A stretch of DNA of 64,000 bases, taken from the NCBI GenBank assembly GCA_025057015.1, contig JANWYG010000010.1, forward strand, positions 156,506 through 220,505, in the 5' to 3' direction. Below are positions 25,301 through 33,508 of this stretch, piece by piece; the first letter of the stretch is position 1; each line of letters starts with the position of its first letter. Below the pieces are notes generated by a model, which searched no databases, was not told the DNA's origin, and saw nothing but the letters and a program-made list of their open reading frames with translations. The translations under genes and the position numbers were made by a program. Origin of the DNA: Blastocatellia bacterium (lineage in GTDB: Bacteria > Acidobacteriota > Blastocatellia > Chloracidobacteriales > JADJPF01).

Positions 25301-27584
25301 CTATCCTACTAAGCCGCTTAGAAGATAACTCGTAGTACTTGTCGTAGTATTCATCTTCTTTAGCCTCTATCTCTGCACGACCATACTCACGTTCTATGCT
25401 GTAGGGCGTTACTTCTTTGGCTGCCGACAGTAGTACGGCTGCCACACGTTCTCTGCGAGCAACTTTCTCTGCTGCTACGGGTTCTTCCGCAATAGGCAAA
25501 GGTATGATGTCGTGTGCGTGAAAGTGTATCTCGTATTTGGGTTTGAGAAGCTCTTCTTCAAGGTACATAAAGACCTTTTCGAAGCCCGGCTGACGCTCGC
25601 TTAGGGCAAAAACAGCTTCGTCGACTACCTGTAAGTCTAATATCGCACGAACTGGTCTACCTAAACGATCACGTACCCTGATGTCTATATCTGCCTGCTC
25701 TCCTGGCCGGAAGGACTCTTTCGATGCTTTGGCTTCTATCTGTAGGTCATCTGCTGGATCAATCATTACCATCCTTCTATCTGAAATGGTCTCCGCATTT
25801 CGACCGAAAATGTATCCTCTTATTTCCACTATGCCGAACAGGTCAGCCGTGATGTCTATTACAGTACTTGCTTGTCCTTCCTTTAGTTCCAACGCTTGTG
25901 TGAGTACGGTCTGACGATCTTTGATGATGTCAAGATAGACCGAACCACTCTGCTTGCTGCTTATAACGCTAACTTCTAAGTTATCACCTACGTGGTAGAG
26001 TGATTTGTTGGTTCGCACTAACAAAGAGTCTTCGCCGCTACGGGTTTCGAGTTGAATTTCGGCTTTGCCCAAACGACCTGCCAGGTCGCGGGCAGAAAGT
26101 TTTAATACTTTTTGACCGCCTTCTACTTCTATCGTAGCAATCCCATCACTGCCTGTCTGAATTACTCCCATTATTCCTGTCCCTGACAGTTGTGTTTGCG
26201 CAGGACTGCCATCCGGGTATGAGGTCAGTACGTAAACCTTGTTTTTGAGTTTTGGAGCAAGCTCACCACCTTCAGGAATAGCTGTTATCATTATCGGGTC
26301 TTTGGAGACGAAGAGGTTTTCTATTCGACTTTCTTTGTGGTTTGCTGAGTCAACGACTTCTACTTCTAGAGCAACTTTGGCCTGATTGGCTGTCCTACCG
26401 ACTAGTTGATTTGGTATTTTTAATGCGAATCCATAGATGCCAGTTCCATCAGTGTATCCCTTTTGTTTGCCAAGCTCGACGCGTTCGACGTCGAAAGTGG
26501 TCATCTTGATAGTTACTTTGGCGTTTTGGACTGGTTTGCCGAAGAGGTATTTAGCTTCTATACGGCCGCTTACTACGTCACCTAGCCCGTAGTAACGCTT
26601 CTGCAATCGCTCGTCCTCACCGCCTTGAAACTTTACGCTTACTTTGAACTTTGGTAGTACGTATCTATCGACTATGAAGCTACGCTCTTGTGTATTGCTA
26701 GTACCTAGTATGGCGCGTAGTTTGTAGGTACCCATATTGACTTCTTCAGCCAGTTGAAACTGAGCAGAAGCTACGCCGAATTCGTCCGTCGTGAGCTTAC
26801 GTTTGAAGACTTTGTTACCTTTTGCATCTTCTATCTCAAAGGTGATAGGTTCGCCTGCTATGCTTTTTCTGCTGATACGGTCGAGAGCAAGAGCTCGGAT
26901 ATGTACCAGATGGCCGGGTTGATAAAGCGGTTTGTCTAGGGTAAGCAGTATGGCTTCGCGTTTTACTATGTTTACTTCTTCAAAAAGTTTCCCGCTGCCT
27001 ATTTCCGTGTCTACTGTCACAGCGATCTTAGCTTGGCCGACTTCGTCTTGAGGCAGACGTAGACGAGGTTGAATAGTGCCATGCTTGTCGGTGGTAGCTC
27101 TTATAGAATCGATTTTGCTGCCGTTTTTGCTTAGCAGTTCTATGTTTATTTCTGCTTCGAGCGGTTCACCTGTTGAGTTATCTAAGACTACTAGCCTAGG
27201 AGAGACGGCTGAGCCAGCTATTAGCTCGCGTTGTGCAAGGAGCTTGACTATGGGATAACGCAGTATCTTTCCTATGAGCAGGATCTCTGTTTTTGTGTTG
27301 GCGGTATATCGTAGTCTGTACCAGACAAGGTCTTCTCGCTTAAGTCCAGCAGGAAGCTGCAGTTTTAGGGTTGTACCGATACCTGATGCGATTACTTTAT
27401 CTTCGGCGTCTAGAAGTTCTACTTTTATCTTCTCGCCTAGAGCTTTGGGAAGGAATACTCGTAACTCATTGCCAAAATGTAGTGCTACGGGCAATGTGTA
27501 GGCTTTGACATTGTCTCGGTTCGATAGAAACCAGATAGTACCTAAGAAGGTTACTATTAACATGAAGAGCAGGAATTTTGTCAT
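22383..27584 (-). CDS. Bacterial alpha-2-macroglobulin with thioester motif
   Basis: 1733-aa envelope protein with an N-terminal hydrophobic segment (LLFMLIVTFLGTIWFL). A series of macroglobulin (MG) beta domains fills residues ~30-700, including the typical LTLDKPLYQPGHLVHIRALA. The bait/alpha-2-M domain is followed by the thioester GCFEQTSS (~residue 1245) and an alpha-alpha toroid (LAAQQKPDGSW). Such proteins trap foreign proteases in the periplasm. Two insertions are unusual: residues ~755-830 resemble a type II pseudopilin-like segment (LNNYYATG...LDPWGRNYIF) and ~860-930 a carboxypeptidase-regulatory-like beta domain. GGAGG precedes the ATG. No penicillin-binding protein 1C gene sits next to it, unlike in enterobacteria. 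Confidence 0.93.
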   Translation of the reverse strand: MTKFLLFMLIVTFLGTIWFLSNRDNVKAYTLPVALHFGNELRVFLPKALGEKIKVELLDAEDKVIASGIGTTLKLQLPAGLKREDLVWYRLRYTANTKTEILLIGKILRYPIVKLLAQRELIAGSAVSPRLVVLDNSTGEPLEAEINIELLSKNGSKIDSIRATTDKHGTIQPRLRLPQDEVGQAKIAVTVDTEIGSGKLFEEVNIVKREAILLTLDKPLYQPGHLVHIRALALDRISRKSIAGEPITFEIEDAKGNKVFKRKLTTDEFGVASAQFQLAEEVNMGTYKLRAILGTSNTQERSFIVDRYVLPKFKVSVKFQGGEDERLQKRYYGLGDVVSGRIEAKYLFGKPVQNAKVTIKMTTFDVERVELGKQKGYTDGTGIYGFALKIPNQLVGRTANQAKVALEVEVVDSANHKESRIENLFVSKDPIMITAIPEGGELAPKLKNKVYVLTSYPDGSPAQTQLSGTGIMGVIQTGSDGIATIEVEGGQKVLKLSARDLAGRLGKAEIQLETRSGEDSLLVRTNKSLYHVGDNLEVSVISSKQSGSVYLDIIKDRQTVLTQALELKEGQASTVIDITADLFGIVEIRGYIFGRNAETISDRRMVMIDPADDLQIEAKASKESFRPGEQADIDIRVRDRLGRPVRAILDLQVVDEAVFALSERQPGFEKVFMYLEEELLKPKYEIHFHAHDIIPLPIAEEPVAAEKVARRERVAAVLLSAAKEVTPYSIEREYGRAEIEAKEDEYYDKYYELSSKRLSRIVDALNNYYATGITPSNPNKDLAAAIAAGLLSQEEALDPWGRNYIFNKQHSPYLLATSQFADQKEEQQTFWISESMVKVSSSKAQRPFNGKVEIQEGVLPGAYCQITGLIRSTSGGLAGSQTKLRRREDGKIFKTVTDRGGSFSYSGLNPGSYELTVEAEGHYGTTYSWIILKAGDRASVEVNLDRAPTKTVHKLTLHEYSTRWSKNKVPLEAADGIVLMTAAPNAATGVPARRARNGETTIMQFEKQRPSQDNEPQGSTEPKVRSYFPETLYVNPALITDQNGTAKVSIPMADSITTWRLSMLASTKRGLLGSTTTGIRVFQDFFIDLDLPVSLTQNDLVQIPVAVYNYLSETEDVEVTLKPADWYELVDDTSTKTIKVAAEEVSAVTFRIKANKIGQQTLTASARLVGRNSAANGDAIARSIEVRPDGEQQETHLTGRLQDAVSKELQIPQSAIAEANKILIKLYPGPFSQVVEGLDSIMRMPSGCFEQTSSANYPNVLALDYMKTTKRITPEIQAKAEGFISIGYQRLVTFEVPGGGFSWFGNAPANKILTGYGLMQFHDMSRVYEVDERIISRTQQWLAAQQKPDGSWEPDTYFINEGATNNYQTDKLRIAAYLGWVLSYTGYGGEAVEKAKQYVVKNLTGKEDAYTLAVIANFAADYKKDASWTQKAVSALVTSVIEDDKKAQWKMPAQAQTPYYGQGDIADIETTALAVQALIKAGSHPTLASKALQYLVEKKDSYGNWYSTQATIQSLKALLLSTKGAADAEGIVTVKVNGEQVASIKLDKDNNELLHQVVLKQTPVGRNLVELSFSGKGSLLYQAVGRYFVPWKQRIDGQEPLSISLNYDRTQLEQDDIVTAQLTVVNNLNRSAEMVMVDLGIPPGFEVLAEDLQDAVSTGEDKYGKLTKFSLTSKQILLYLDGLRPAQRFTLKYRLKAKYPLKVKTPESRVYEYYNPSIGSRVTPVELKVRSRS

Positions 27585-27730
27585 ACTACCTCCGCAGAGT
27601 GTTTTGTCGTTTATGGAACGTAAGCCGCGAACAAACTTGCATTTTTTTCTTCCTTTTTCTGCGGCAACTTATAAAGCTGAACAGGTGTCTAGTGAATGTG
27701 ATATCTTAATGTACGCTTGAGGAGGTGAGT

Positions 27731-28678
27731 ATGCTGTTAATTTCATTAGTCCTGATTTTGTCGCCTATTACGGTGTTTACTCATCAAGGCAAAGCACTAG
27801 GGCGGTTGGACAAGGAAGAAAAGTACTATTACAAGGAAGGCGAGCGCTACGGCAAAGATGATCGCAAAGCTGGACGATCAGCTGACTACAGGCGATATAT
27901 CCGCAATGTGCCATCTCGGTATATCGACGAGTTTGCTGCTGGTTACAACGATGGTTATGGAAAAGAAGACAAGCCTATCTTAGGTGGCAAGATAAAGAGT
28001 CAAGAGGATGCCTACTATGATTTAGGCTTCAGACGAGGCAAGCAAGATTATAACGATGGTCTTGCACAGGATTATCGCCGCCACCGACGCGAGTATACTG
28101 CCGAGTATGAAAAGGACTTCCGGCGAGGTTATAACGATGGCTATAACATTCGCGAGGATCGGTCTACTGGTATCGATGACTCGAACGCGAAGATGTACTA
28201 TGACAAGGGCTTTGACTATGGTCGTGCGGATGCTGTCGAGGGACGACGCAACGACTATCGGCGCTACTCGCGCGAGTACACTAGTCGGTATGAAGACACT
28301 TTCCGCAAAGGGTACGAGCGCGGATACGAGCAGGGAAGACAAGCATATAAGGATGCTGCGAAACAGGCCTACGATCTCGGCTACCAGAGGGGAAGTGAAG
28401 ACTATCGGGCGGGGCGCAGTAAGGATTACAGGCGATACCGCAATGAATATGACCCTCGCTATGAGCCGGACTTTCGCGACGGTTATAATGCAGGCTATGG
28501 TGACAGGTTTGATGTACGTAGCGCGTATGATCGTGGCTACGACTTCGGTCAGGAAGACTATCACGCTAGACGACAACCCGACTATAGGCGCTACCGTAGC
28601 GAATTTACTCCTGCTACGGAAAATGACTTTCGGCGCGGCTATGACGATGGATATAGTGGCCGAAGACGTAGTAGATAA
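27731..28678 (+). CDS. Secreted protein of YxxG/YRRYR tandem repeats
   Basis: 315 aa; signal peptide MLLISLVLILSPITVFTHQG, then almost entirely repeats. About five to six units of ~40-45 residues each contain a pattern like YDLGYQRGSEDY, DYRRYR.EY, YE.DFR.GY.DGY. The many Tyr, Arg, Asp and Gly residues give a highly charged, low-hydrophobic protein. Start at ATG 27731, because GGAGG at 27720-27725 is correctly spaced; a GTG at 27725 lies inside the ribosome site. No enzymatic motif. I do not recognise a function; a cell-surface, matrix or nucleic-acid/polyanion binding role would fit. It ends 11 bp before hpnK and may share its transcript. Confidence 0.75.
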   Translation: MLLISLVLILSPITVFTHQGKALGRLDKEEKYYYKEGERYGKDDRKAGRSADYRRYIRNVPSRYIDEFAAGYNDGYGKEDKPILGGKIKSQEDAYYDLGFRRGKQDYNDGLAQDYRRHRREYTAEYEKDFRRGYNDGYNIREDRSTGIDDSNAKMYYDKGFDYGRADAVEGRRNDYRRYSREYTSRYEDTFRKGYERGYEQGRQAYKDAAKQAYDLGYQRGSEDYRAGRSKDYRRYRNEYDPRYEPDFRDGYNAGYGDRFDVRSAYDRGYDFGQEDYHARRQPDYRRYRSEFTPATENDFRRGYDDGYSGRRRSR

Positions 28679-28689
28679 GACTGCTTTCT

Positions 28690-29496
28690 GTGAAGCTCAT
28701 AGTCAACGGTGATGATTTTGGTTCAAGCGAAGCGGTGAACCTTGCTGTCGCAAAAGCTCATGACGAAGGCATACTGACTAGCTGTAGTCTGATGGTGGGT
28801 GAGAGTGCTTTCGAGCAGGCAGTAGAAATTGCTCGAAAGCGTCCACGCCTCGGTGTGGGCCTACATCTAGTAACGGTGCTTGGTAAAGCTGTACTTCCAG
28901 CTAGTGAGATTCCCACAATAGTAGATTCCAAAGGTTATTTTCCGAATTCGCCTGTGCGAGCTGGACTAAGGTATTTTTTCCTTCCTTCTGCAAAAGCACA
29001 TTTAAGACGTGAGATAAAAGCGCAGATGCAGCGTTTTGTATCGACGGGATTAAAATGCTCGCATATAGACGGTCACTTGCACATGCACTTGCATCCAACT
29101 GTCTTCCCTATGGTAATAGAAATTGCCAGAGAATATGACGTGAAATATGTTCGCTTGCCTAGAGAAAACCTCTCCTTATCATTGACAATAAATTCTAGAC
29201 ATAAGCTGCATAAATATCTGCTTTGGTTTACGTTCTGGCTGCTATGTAAATATGCCAAACTATACCTTCAAGACATCGGTGCTGTGGAACAAGTTTATGG
29301 CCTTCTAGAGACAGGACGCGTGACAGAAAGTTATCTCGTAGCGTTGCTTGAACGCTTATCTTGTGATACTGCAGAAGTATACTTGCATCCGCAAGTTGGT
29401 GAAAACCAGGCAGAACTAGATGCGCTACTTAGCTTGCGTGTTAAGTCGCTTATTAAAGCTAAAGCTATTGAGTTGGTAAGTTATCATCAATTGTAA
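28690..29496 (+). CDS. ChbG/HpnK (YdjC-family) deacetylase
   Basis: 268 aa carbohydrate deacetylase family protein. Metal-binding features are visible: NGDDFG at residues ~5-10, HIDGHLHMHLHP (~115-126), LGVGLHL and LHPQVG near the C-terminus. HpnK-type members deacetylate an N-acetylglucosamine-linked lipid in hopanoid glycolipid synthesis; ChbG acts on chitobiose. The size and downstream small membrane transporters favour the lipid-linked sugar role, but no other hopanoid gene is in the window. Starts with GTG at 28690. Confidence 0.8.
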   Translation: MKLIVNGDDFGSSEAVNLAVAKAHDEGILTSCSLMVGESAFEQAVEIARKRPRLGVGLHLVTVLGKAVLPASEIPTIVDSKGYFPNSPVRAGLRYFFLPSAKAHLRREIKAQMQRFVSTGLKCSHIDGHLHMHLHPTVFPMVIEIAREYDVKYVRLPRENLSLSLTINSRHKLHKYLLWFTFWLLCKYAKLYLQDIGAVEQVYGLLETGRVTESYLVALLERLSCDTAEVYLHPQVGENQAELDALLSLRVKSLIKAKAIELVSYHQL

Positions 29497-29540
29497 AGTT
29501 ATTGCCTGTGTATATAGAAATTTAGTTTAAGGACGGATAG

Positions 29541-29945
29541 ATGAGATTAGTTTCTCTGGTCATACTAGCTATATTAGTACAGTCGCTTGGCAATGTAATG
29601 TTGGGCAAAGGAATTAAGCAAGTTACGGCTGGTTTTGATGCAGGACTCGAGGTTTGGAAGTACCTCAGCTTACTACCATCAGTGATTGCGAATCCGAGTT
29701 TCTTATTAGGAGTGCTTTTATTGATAGCTTTCTTTGTGCTTCATCTCGCAATGCTCTCGAAGGCTGATCTGAGTTTTGTAATGCCCGTTACGGCTTTTAG
29801 TTATGTCCTAATAGCTGTGCTTGCTAAGTTAATTTTGAGTGAAGCGATTACATTGTTTCAATGGATAGGGATATTGCTCATCACGGTGGGAGTGATGGTG
29901 GTTGGGATGGGTGAAGCAAGACGCGGACGAAAGGAGCAGCGGTGA
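29541..29945 (+). CDS. Small DMT/EamA-type membrane transporter, subunit 1
   Basis: 134 aa with four predicted membrane helices. The C-terminal half (VMPVTAFSYVLIAVLAKLILSE then WIGILLITVGVMVVG) is the typical SMR/EamA pattern with the conserved Pro and Glu-containing fourth-helix loop. It overlaps the next gene by 4 nt (GTGA), so the two are translationally coupled and probably form a heterodimer, as ArnE/ArnF do in flipping a lipid-linked aminosugar. Location after the HpnK-like deacetylase makes glycolipid export a reasonable guess. Confidence 0.75.
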   Translation: MRLVSLVILAILVQSLGNVMLGKGIKQVTAGFDAGLEVWKYLSLLPSVIANPSFLLGVLLLIAFFVLHLAMLSKADLSFVMPVTAFSYVLIAVLAKLILSEAITLFQWIGILLITVGVMVVGMGEARRGRKEQR

Positions 29946-30307
29946 AATCGCTAGCTGTGATAGCGCTGATTGTTGTTTCTGGTGCGCTTGGAGACATATT
30001 CTTAGCTCGTGGGATGAAGCAAGTGGGCTCGATAGACACGCTTGCTTTGAAGGAGCTTTTGCAAATAGCGCGAAGAGTACTTTTCAGTGGCTTTATTCTG
30101 TTGGGTATAGGATGTATGGCTGTTGCGTTCTTCTCACTGGTCACTGTACTTGCTTGGGAGAAAGTGAGCGTGGTTGAACCGGCCACGTCTCTATCCTACG
30201 TCATAAACACTTTAGGTGCTAAGTTTTATCTCAAAGAAGAGGTAGACCTTGCGCGTTGGATAGGTACGGTGCTAGTAACTTTGGGAATAGCTTGCCTCTG
30301 TCTTTAA
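29942..30307 (+). CDS. Small DMT/EamA-type membrane transporter, subunit 2
   Basis: 121 aa with four predicted helices, distantly similar to the previous protein (MKQVGS, VVEPATSLSYVINTLGAKFYLKEEV, WIGTVLVTLGIACL). GTG start at 29942 overlapping the stop of subunit 1. The end overlaps the convergent XRE mini-gene by 4 bp. Probably the partner in a two-subunit transporter. Confidence 0.75.
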   Translation: MKSLAVIALIVVSGALGDIFLARGMKQVGSIDTLALKELLQIARRVLFSGFILLGIGCMAVAFFSLVTVLAWEKVSVVEPATSLSYVINTLGAKFYLKEEVDLARWIGTVLVTLGIACLCL

Positions 30308-30492
30308 CTTCTGCAAGATCGAGACCTTTTTCGTAAGAGAGCTTCTAAGATATCTTTTACTTTGCCAGCTAGTTCAGCATCTACAGGCTCGCCTTGTTCG
30401 AGCCTGTAGAGCGTTTCGTAGCTGACGTTAGTAAGTTTTGCCGCCTCACGCAGAGTCAGACGGCAGGCTATTCTGAGTACCTTTAAGTTCAT
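30304..30492 (-). CDS. Small XRE-type helix-turn-helix protein
   Basis: 62 aa, essentially a lone HTH: CRLTLREAAKLTNVSYETLYRLEQGE. Its ATG overlaps the TGA of the phospholipase D gene (4-nt overlap), so it is translated from the same message. Such mini-repressors often regulate their own operon; here the target would be the phospholipase D gene, which is inference. Ends with a Cys/Arg/Ser tail. Confidence 0.72.
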   Translation of the reverse strand: MNLKVLRIACRLTLREAAKLTNVSYETLYRLEQGEPVDAELAGKVKDILEALLRKRSRSCRS

Positions 30493-33389
30493 ACCCTCGT
30501 AGGATTTGCTTCATCGGCTAGGAATATCTCGGCTAGCTGGTTGACTATGTCTGGTTGATTGAAGATTTGGCCAACCTCTCTGTTTCTGAATAGTCCTCCG
30601 CCGGTGAAATTCTGTGAGCCGAGGAATGCTTGATTATCGCTTACTATGCCTTTTGCGTGTAGATAATGCTTGGTGAAGTAGTTGACTTTAATGCCGGCAG
30701 CAGCAAGCTGTTCAAGTGCAGGACGGTTTGGATCGCCGTCTTCGGGCTTGGCCAACAATACTCTGACATCTACACCGCGCTGTTTGGCTGCTATGAGCTT
30801 GTCTATGATGGTCTGATCGGTGAGCGTCTGATTGAAAACGTAGAGGCGGTCAGTTGCGCTGTCGATTAAGTTTGTTATGCGGCTGTTAGCGTTGTCAGGA
30901 GTGACAACAAGGTGCTTGAAATCTATATCTGCTGTGGACTGACGGTTCCAGTCGCGTTCAAACAGCAGTTGAGCTTCGCGTACAGCTTCTTGGTAAGTGT
31001 TTTGTACCCAGAAGTCGCGGTTGTTCCATTCGTCTTTCATACTCTCGCCAAGACCGCTCTTTACTAGGTTACCGGTACCGAAAAGCAGGTCTCTTCCGTC
31101 GATTATCATGAATTTAGCGTGGTCGACGTTGTAGTTAGAGTTGAATTCTGGCGGCGTTTCTTTGACCTCGATACCTGCAGCTCGCAATTCGGCTGCTTTT
31201 GCCTCGTAGGGTTTGGTCTCGCCTATAGTCTTGGGTTCGAGCATCACGCGCACGCGTACGCCTCGTTTAGCTGCAAGTTTTAGGGCATCGGTCACTCCTG
31301 GATCGGTCAAAATATACACTTCTAAATCTATAGAAGTAGTAGCGGAGTTTATGGCGGCGATGATTGGATAGTTGGAAGAATCGGGCATCGGATGCAGGCG
31401 TATTTGATTGAGCTCTTGGGTTCGATCGCCTGTAACAAGGCCTGTTGTCTTGTAGTCTTGCATGAAGACTTCTTCGAGCTGTCGGACGAACCTAGGCTCG
31501 GAGATAATTTGACCGAACTCGCGGTTGTTATACAGTCCGCCGGAAGTGAAGTTTTGGGAGCCTATGTACGCTTGGTCGTCAGCTACCATTGCTTTAGCGT
31601 GCATTATGTGCTTGCGGTAGAAACCGCAGGGGATGCCGGCAGCTTCTAGCTTGGCTCGTGCTGCAAGGTTTTTATCGTCTGCGCTGCGCGGATCATTGAG
31701 TATTACCTTAACATCTACGCCGCGCTGCTTTGCTGCTATGAGTTTGTCTATGATAGTTTGATCGGCAAGGGACTGATTGTAGACTAGCAGCCTACGCTGA
31801 GCACCATCTATGAGGTCAAACAGTTTTTGTGCGGCATTGTCTGGAGTAACTACTAGGTGTTTAAACTCGATACCTGCAGTAGAGCGACGATTCCAATCGG
31901 CGTCGAATAACTTTACGGCTTCAGCTACGGACTCAGAACGTTTGTCGCTTACCCAAAAGTCTCGGTTGTTATACTTTGGTTTGGAACTTTCGCCGAGGCC
32001 GCTTCTTGCAAGGTTACCGGTTCCGAATAGAAGCTCTTTGTTGTCGATTATCATGAACTTAGCGTGGTCAACGCGATTGCCTTCGCTAAATTCTGGCGGC
32101 GTATCTTTGACTTCAATACCTGCTGCGCGCAGCTCCTCTGCTTTAGCGAGATTGGCATCTTTCTGACCTACTACTTCTGGTTCGAGCATCACCCGCACAC
32201 GCACACCCCGGGCGGCAGCTTGCTTGAGTGCTTCGGTGACGCTTTTACTAGTAAACAGGTAGATTGATAAGTCGATCGACTCTCGAGCTCGATTTATAGC
32301 CTCGACTAGCGGAGCCGAAGTTGCCTCTGGCATCGAGTGTAGGACGACGTCAGTGCTAGGCTTTAGTTCAGCGATTATCTGCTCTCTTGTCTTAAACGCC
32401 GTCACTTTTTGAGTATCAGGTGGAAGTTGTCTAAGCCTGTCAAAAATGTCTTCTGGTAAGGATTCTATCTTTGCTGCAAACTCTTGTTCGAAGGCGACAT
32501 TGCGTTTGGCTACTTCTGAAAGCAGGCTTGTATCTAGAGCTGCAAGTCTTATCGCGGCTTTGTCAGAGAGCTTCTTCAGCGTGCTTTTGGCAAAACCTAG
32601 GGCTGCGAGTTTTTCTTTTGCCTGCGTTGCGTCAGATTGCGGTGGGGTAGGCTGACCACTACGATTCAGTTCAGCTACCATTTCTTGCGTGCTAAGTGAG
32701 GTAATTCTTGCTTGTTCTGTAGCGGGTAGAGCTACGAGTTTGGCAAACAGGTCTTGAGGTAAAGAGTCAATCTTCGCGGCGAACTCTTGCTCCATAGTGG
32801 AGTTCTTTTTGCCTACCTCACGCAGAACCGACGAGTCGAGCGCTGTGAGCCGTAGTACCGAAGAATCAGACAGTTTTCTAATAGTGGTTTGTGCAAACCC
32901 CAGCGCTGATAAGCGCTGCCTTGCAGAGGATGGATCGCTGTAGAAGTCAATGGTAGACGTAAGCTGTTGCGCTTCAGAAGCGAAGTTTTCTAGTACTCTA
33001 TGAGATGTACCTGTTTTCAGTAAATTTCTAGTTGAGCGTAGTAACTGCTCTGCTTTTGTAGCCGCGGAAGAGTTGCTATCGATAAGCTTTCGTAGCTCGT
33101 TGAGAGTACTTGCTGTGCGCATCTGCGTAGTGGAGTCAAACCGACGGGCAGCAGAGAGTATCTCATGCATGGTTTCGTTGAGCGACTGTGTGCGCAGGCG
33201 CTCTTGTATCGCTGCCTTTAGTTGGCTCTGTATCAGCGTACTGCCTATACTTGGTCTACGAGGTGAAGCTGTCGCTTGGGTGATTGTTGTAGGCTTTGTG
33301 GGTTGGACTTCCTGCGCTACGGGTCGTTGCGTTTCCTGTATTTCTGTTGTCTCTGATACGATCTCTGTTCTTGCTTCTACCCTTCTCAC
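30489..33389 (-). CDS. Phospholipase D family protein with four HKD motifs and N-terminal helical repeats
   Basis: 966 aa. Two complete PLD modules, each with two HKD half-sites: VDHAKFMIIDNKE (~residue 443), MHAKAMVADDQ (~595), VDHAKFMIIDGRD (~758) and LHAKGIVSDNQ (~908), so a whole bi-lobed PLD has been duplicated. N-terminal ~60 residues are Thr/Pro/Gln-rich; residues ~165-345 hold two copies of a ~90-residue helical unit (LGFAQTTIRKLSD / LGFAKSTLKKLSD). No signal peptide or membrane helix. HKD enzymes hydrolyse phosphodiesters in lipids or nucleic acids; which one cannot be told. GTG start after AAGGAG. Followed by the XRE mini-gene. The architecture suggests a toxin or effector. Confidence 0.82.
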   Translation of the reverse strand: MRRVEARTEIVSETTEIQETQRPVAQEVQPTKPTTITQATASPRRPSIGSTLIQSQLKAAIQERLRTQSLNETMHEILSAARRFDSTTQMRTASTLNELRKLIDSNSSAATKAEQLLRSTRNLLKTGTSHRVLENFASEAQQLTSTIDFYSDPSSARQRLSALGFAQTTIRKLSDSSVLRLTALDSSVLREVGKKNSTMEQEFAAKIDSLPQDLFAKLVALPATEQARITSLSTQEMVAELNRSGQPTPPQSDATQAKEKLAALGFAKSTLKKLSDKAAIRLAALDTSLLSEVAKRNVAFEQEFAAKIESLPEDIFDRLRQLPPDTQKVTAFKTREQIIAELKPSTDVVLHSMPEATSAPLVEAINRARESIDLSIYLFTSKSVTEALKQAAARGVRVRVMLEPEVVGQKDANLAKAEELRAAGIEVKDTPPEFSEGNRVDHAKFMIIDNKELLFGTGNLARSGLGESSKPKYNNRDFWVSDKRSESVAEAVKLFDADWNRRSTAGIEFKHLVVTPDNAAQKLFDLIDGAQRRLLVYNQSLADQTIIDKLIAAKQRGVDVKVILNDPRSADDKNLAARAKLEAAGIPCGFYRKHIMHAKAMVADDQAYIGSQNFTSGGLYNNREFGQIISEPRFVRQLEEVFMQDYKTTGLVTGDRTQELNQIRLHPMPDSSNYPIIAAINSATTSIDLEVYILTDPGVTDALKLAAKRGVRVRVMLEPKTIGETKPYEAKAAELRAAGIEVKETPPEFNSNYNVDHAKFMIIDGRDLLFGTGNLVKSGLGESMKDEWNNRDFWVQNTYQEAVREAQLLFERDWNRQSTADIDFKHLVVTPDNANSRITNLIDSATDRLYVFNQTLTDQTIIDKLIAAKQRGVDVRVLLAKPEDGDPNRPALEQLAAAGIKVNYFTKHYLHAKGIVSDNQAFLGSQNFTGGGLFRNREVGQIFNQPDIVNQLAEIFLADEANPTRV

Positions 33390-33411
33390 GGCTTCTTCTC
33401 CTTAAGGGATG

Positions 33412-33429
33412 AATGAATACACATTCATT
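33412..33429. promoter_or_regulatory. Inverted repeat between divergent PLD and MFS genes
   Basis: AATGAAT (33412-33418), 4-nt spacer, ATTCATT (33423-33429). It sits 23 bp upstream of the phospholipase D start and 80 bp upstream of the MFS start. Palindromes of this kind are common operators for TetR- or XRE-type repressors; the XRE mini-protein downstream of PLD is a candidate binder. Confidence 0.4.
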
Positions 33430-33508
33430 TTTCGGCTATTAATCTTTAGGTGTTGCTTAAGATAGCCTATAGATAGCTAGCTAGTCGAGTAAACTTTTAG
33501 GTAAGGGT

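Noticed and set aside
28022-28712. Long open frames overlapping the YxxG-repeat gene on both strands
   Set aside because: Shadow frames produced by repetitive codons; no ribosome site, no recognisable domain.
30304-33389. Toxin-antitoxin pair from PLD and XRE genes
   Set aside because: The XRE gene lies downstream and the PLD protein is 966 aa with two full catalytic modules, unlike usual toxins; an autoregulator remains possible but an antitoxin role has no support.
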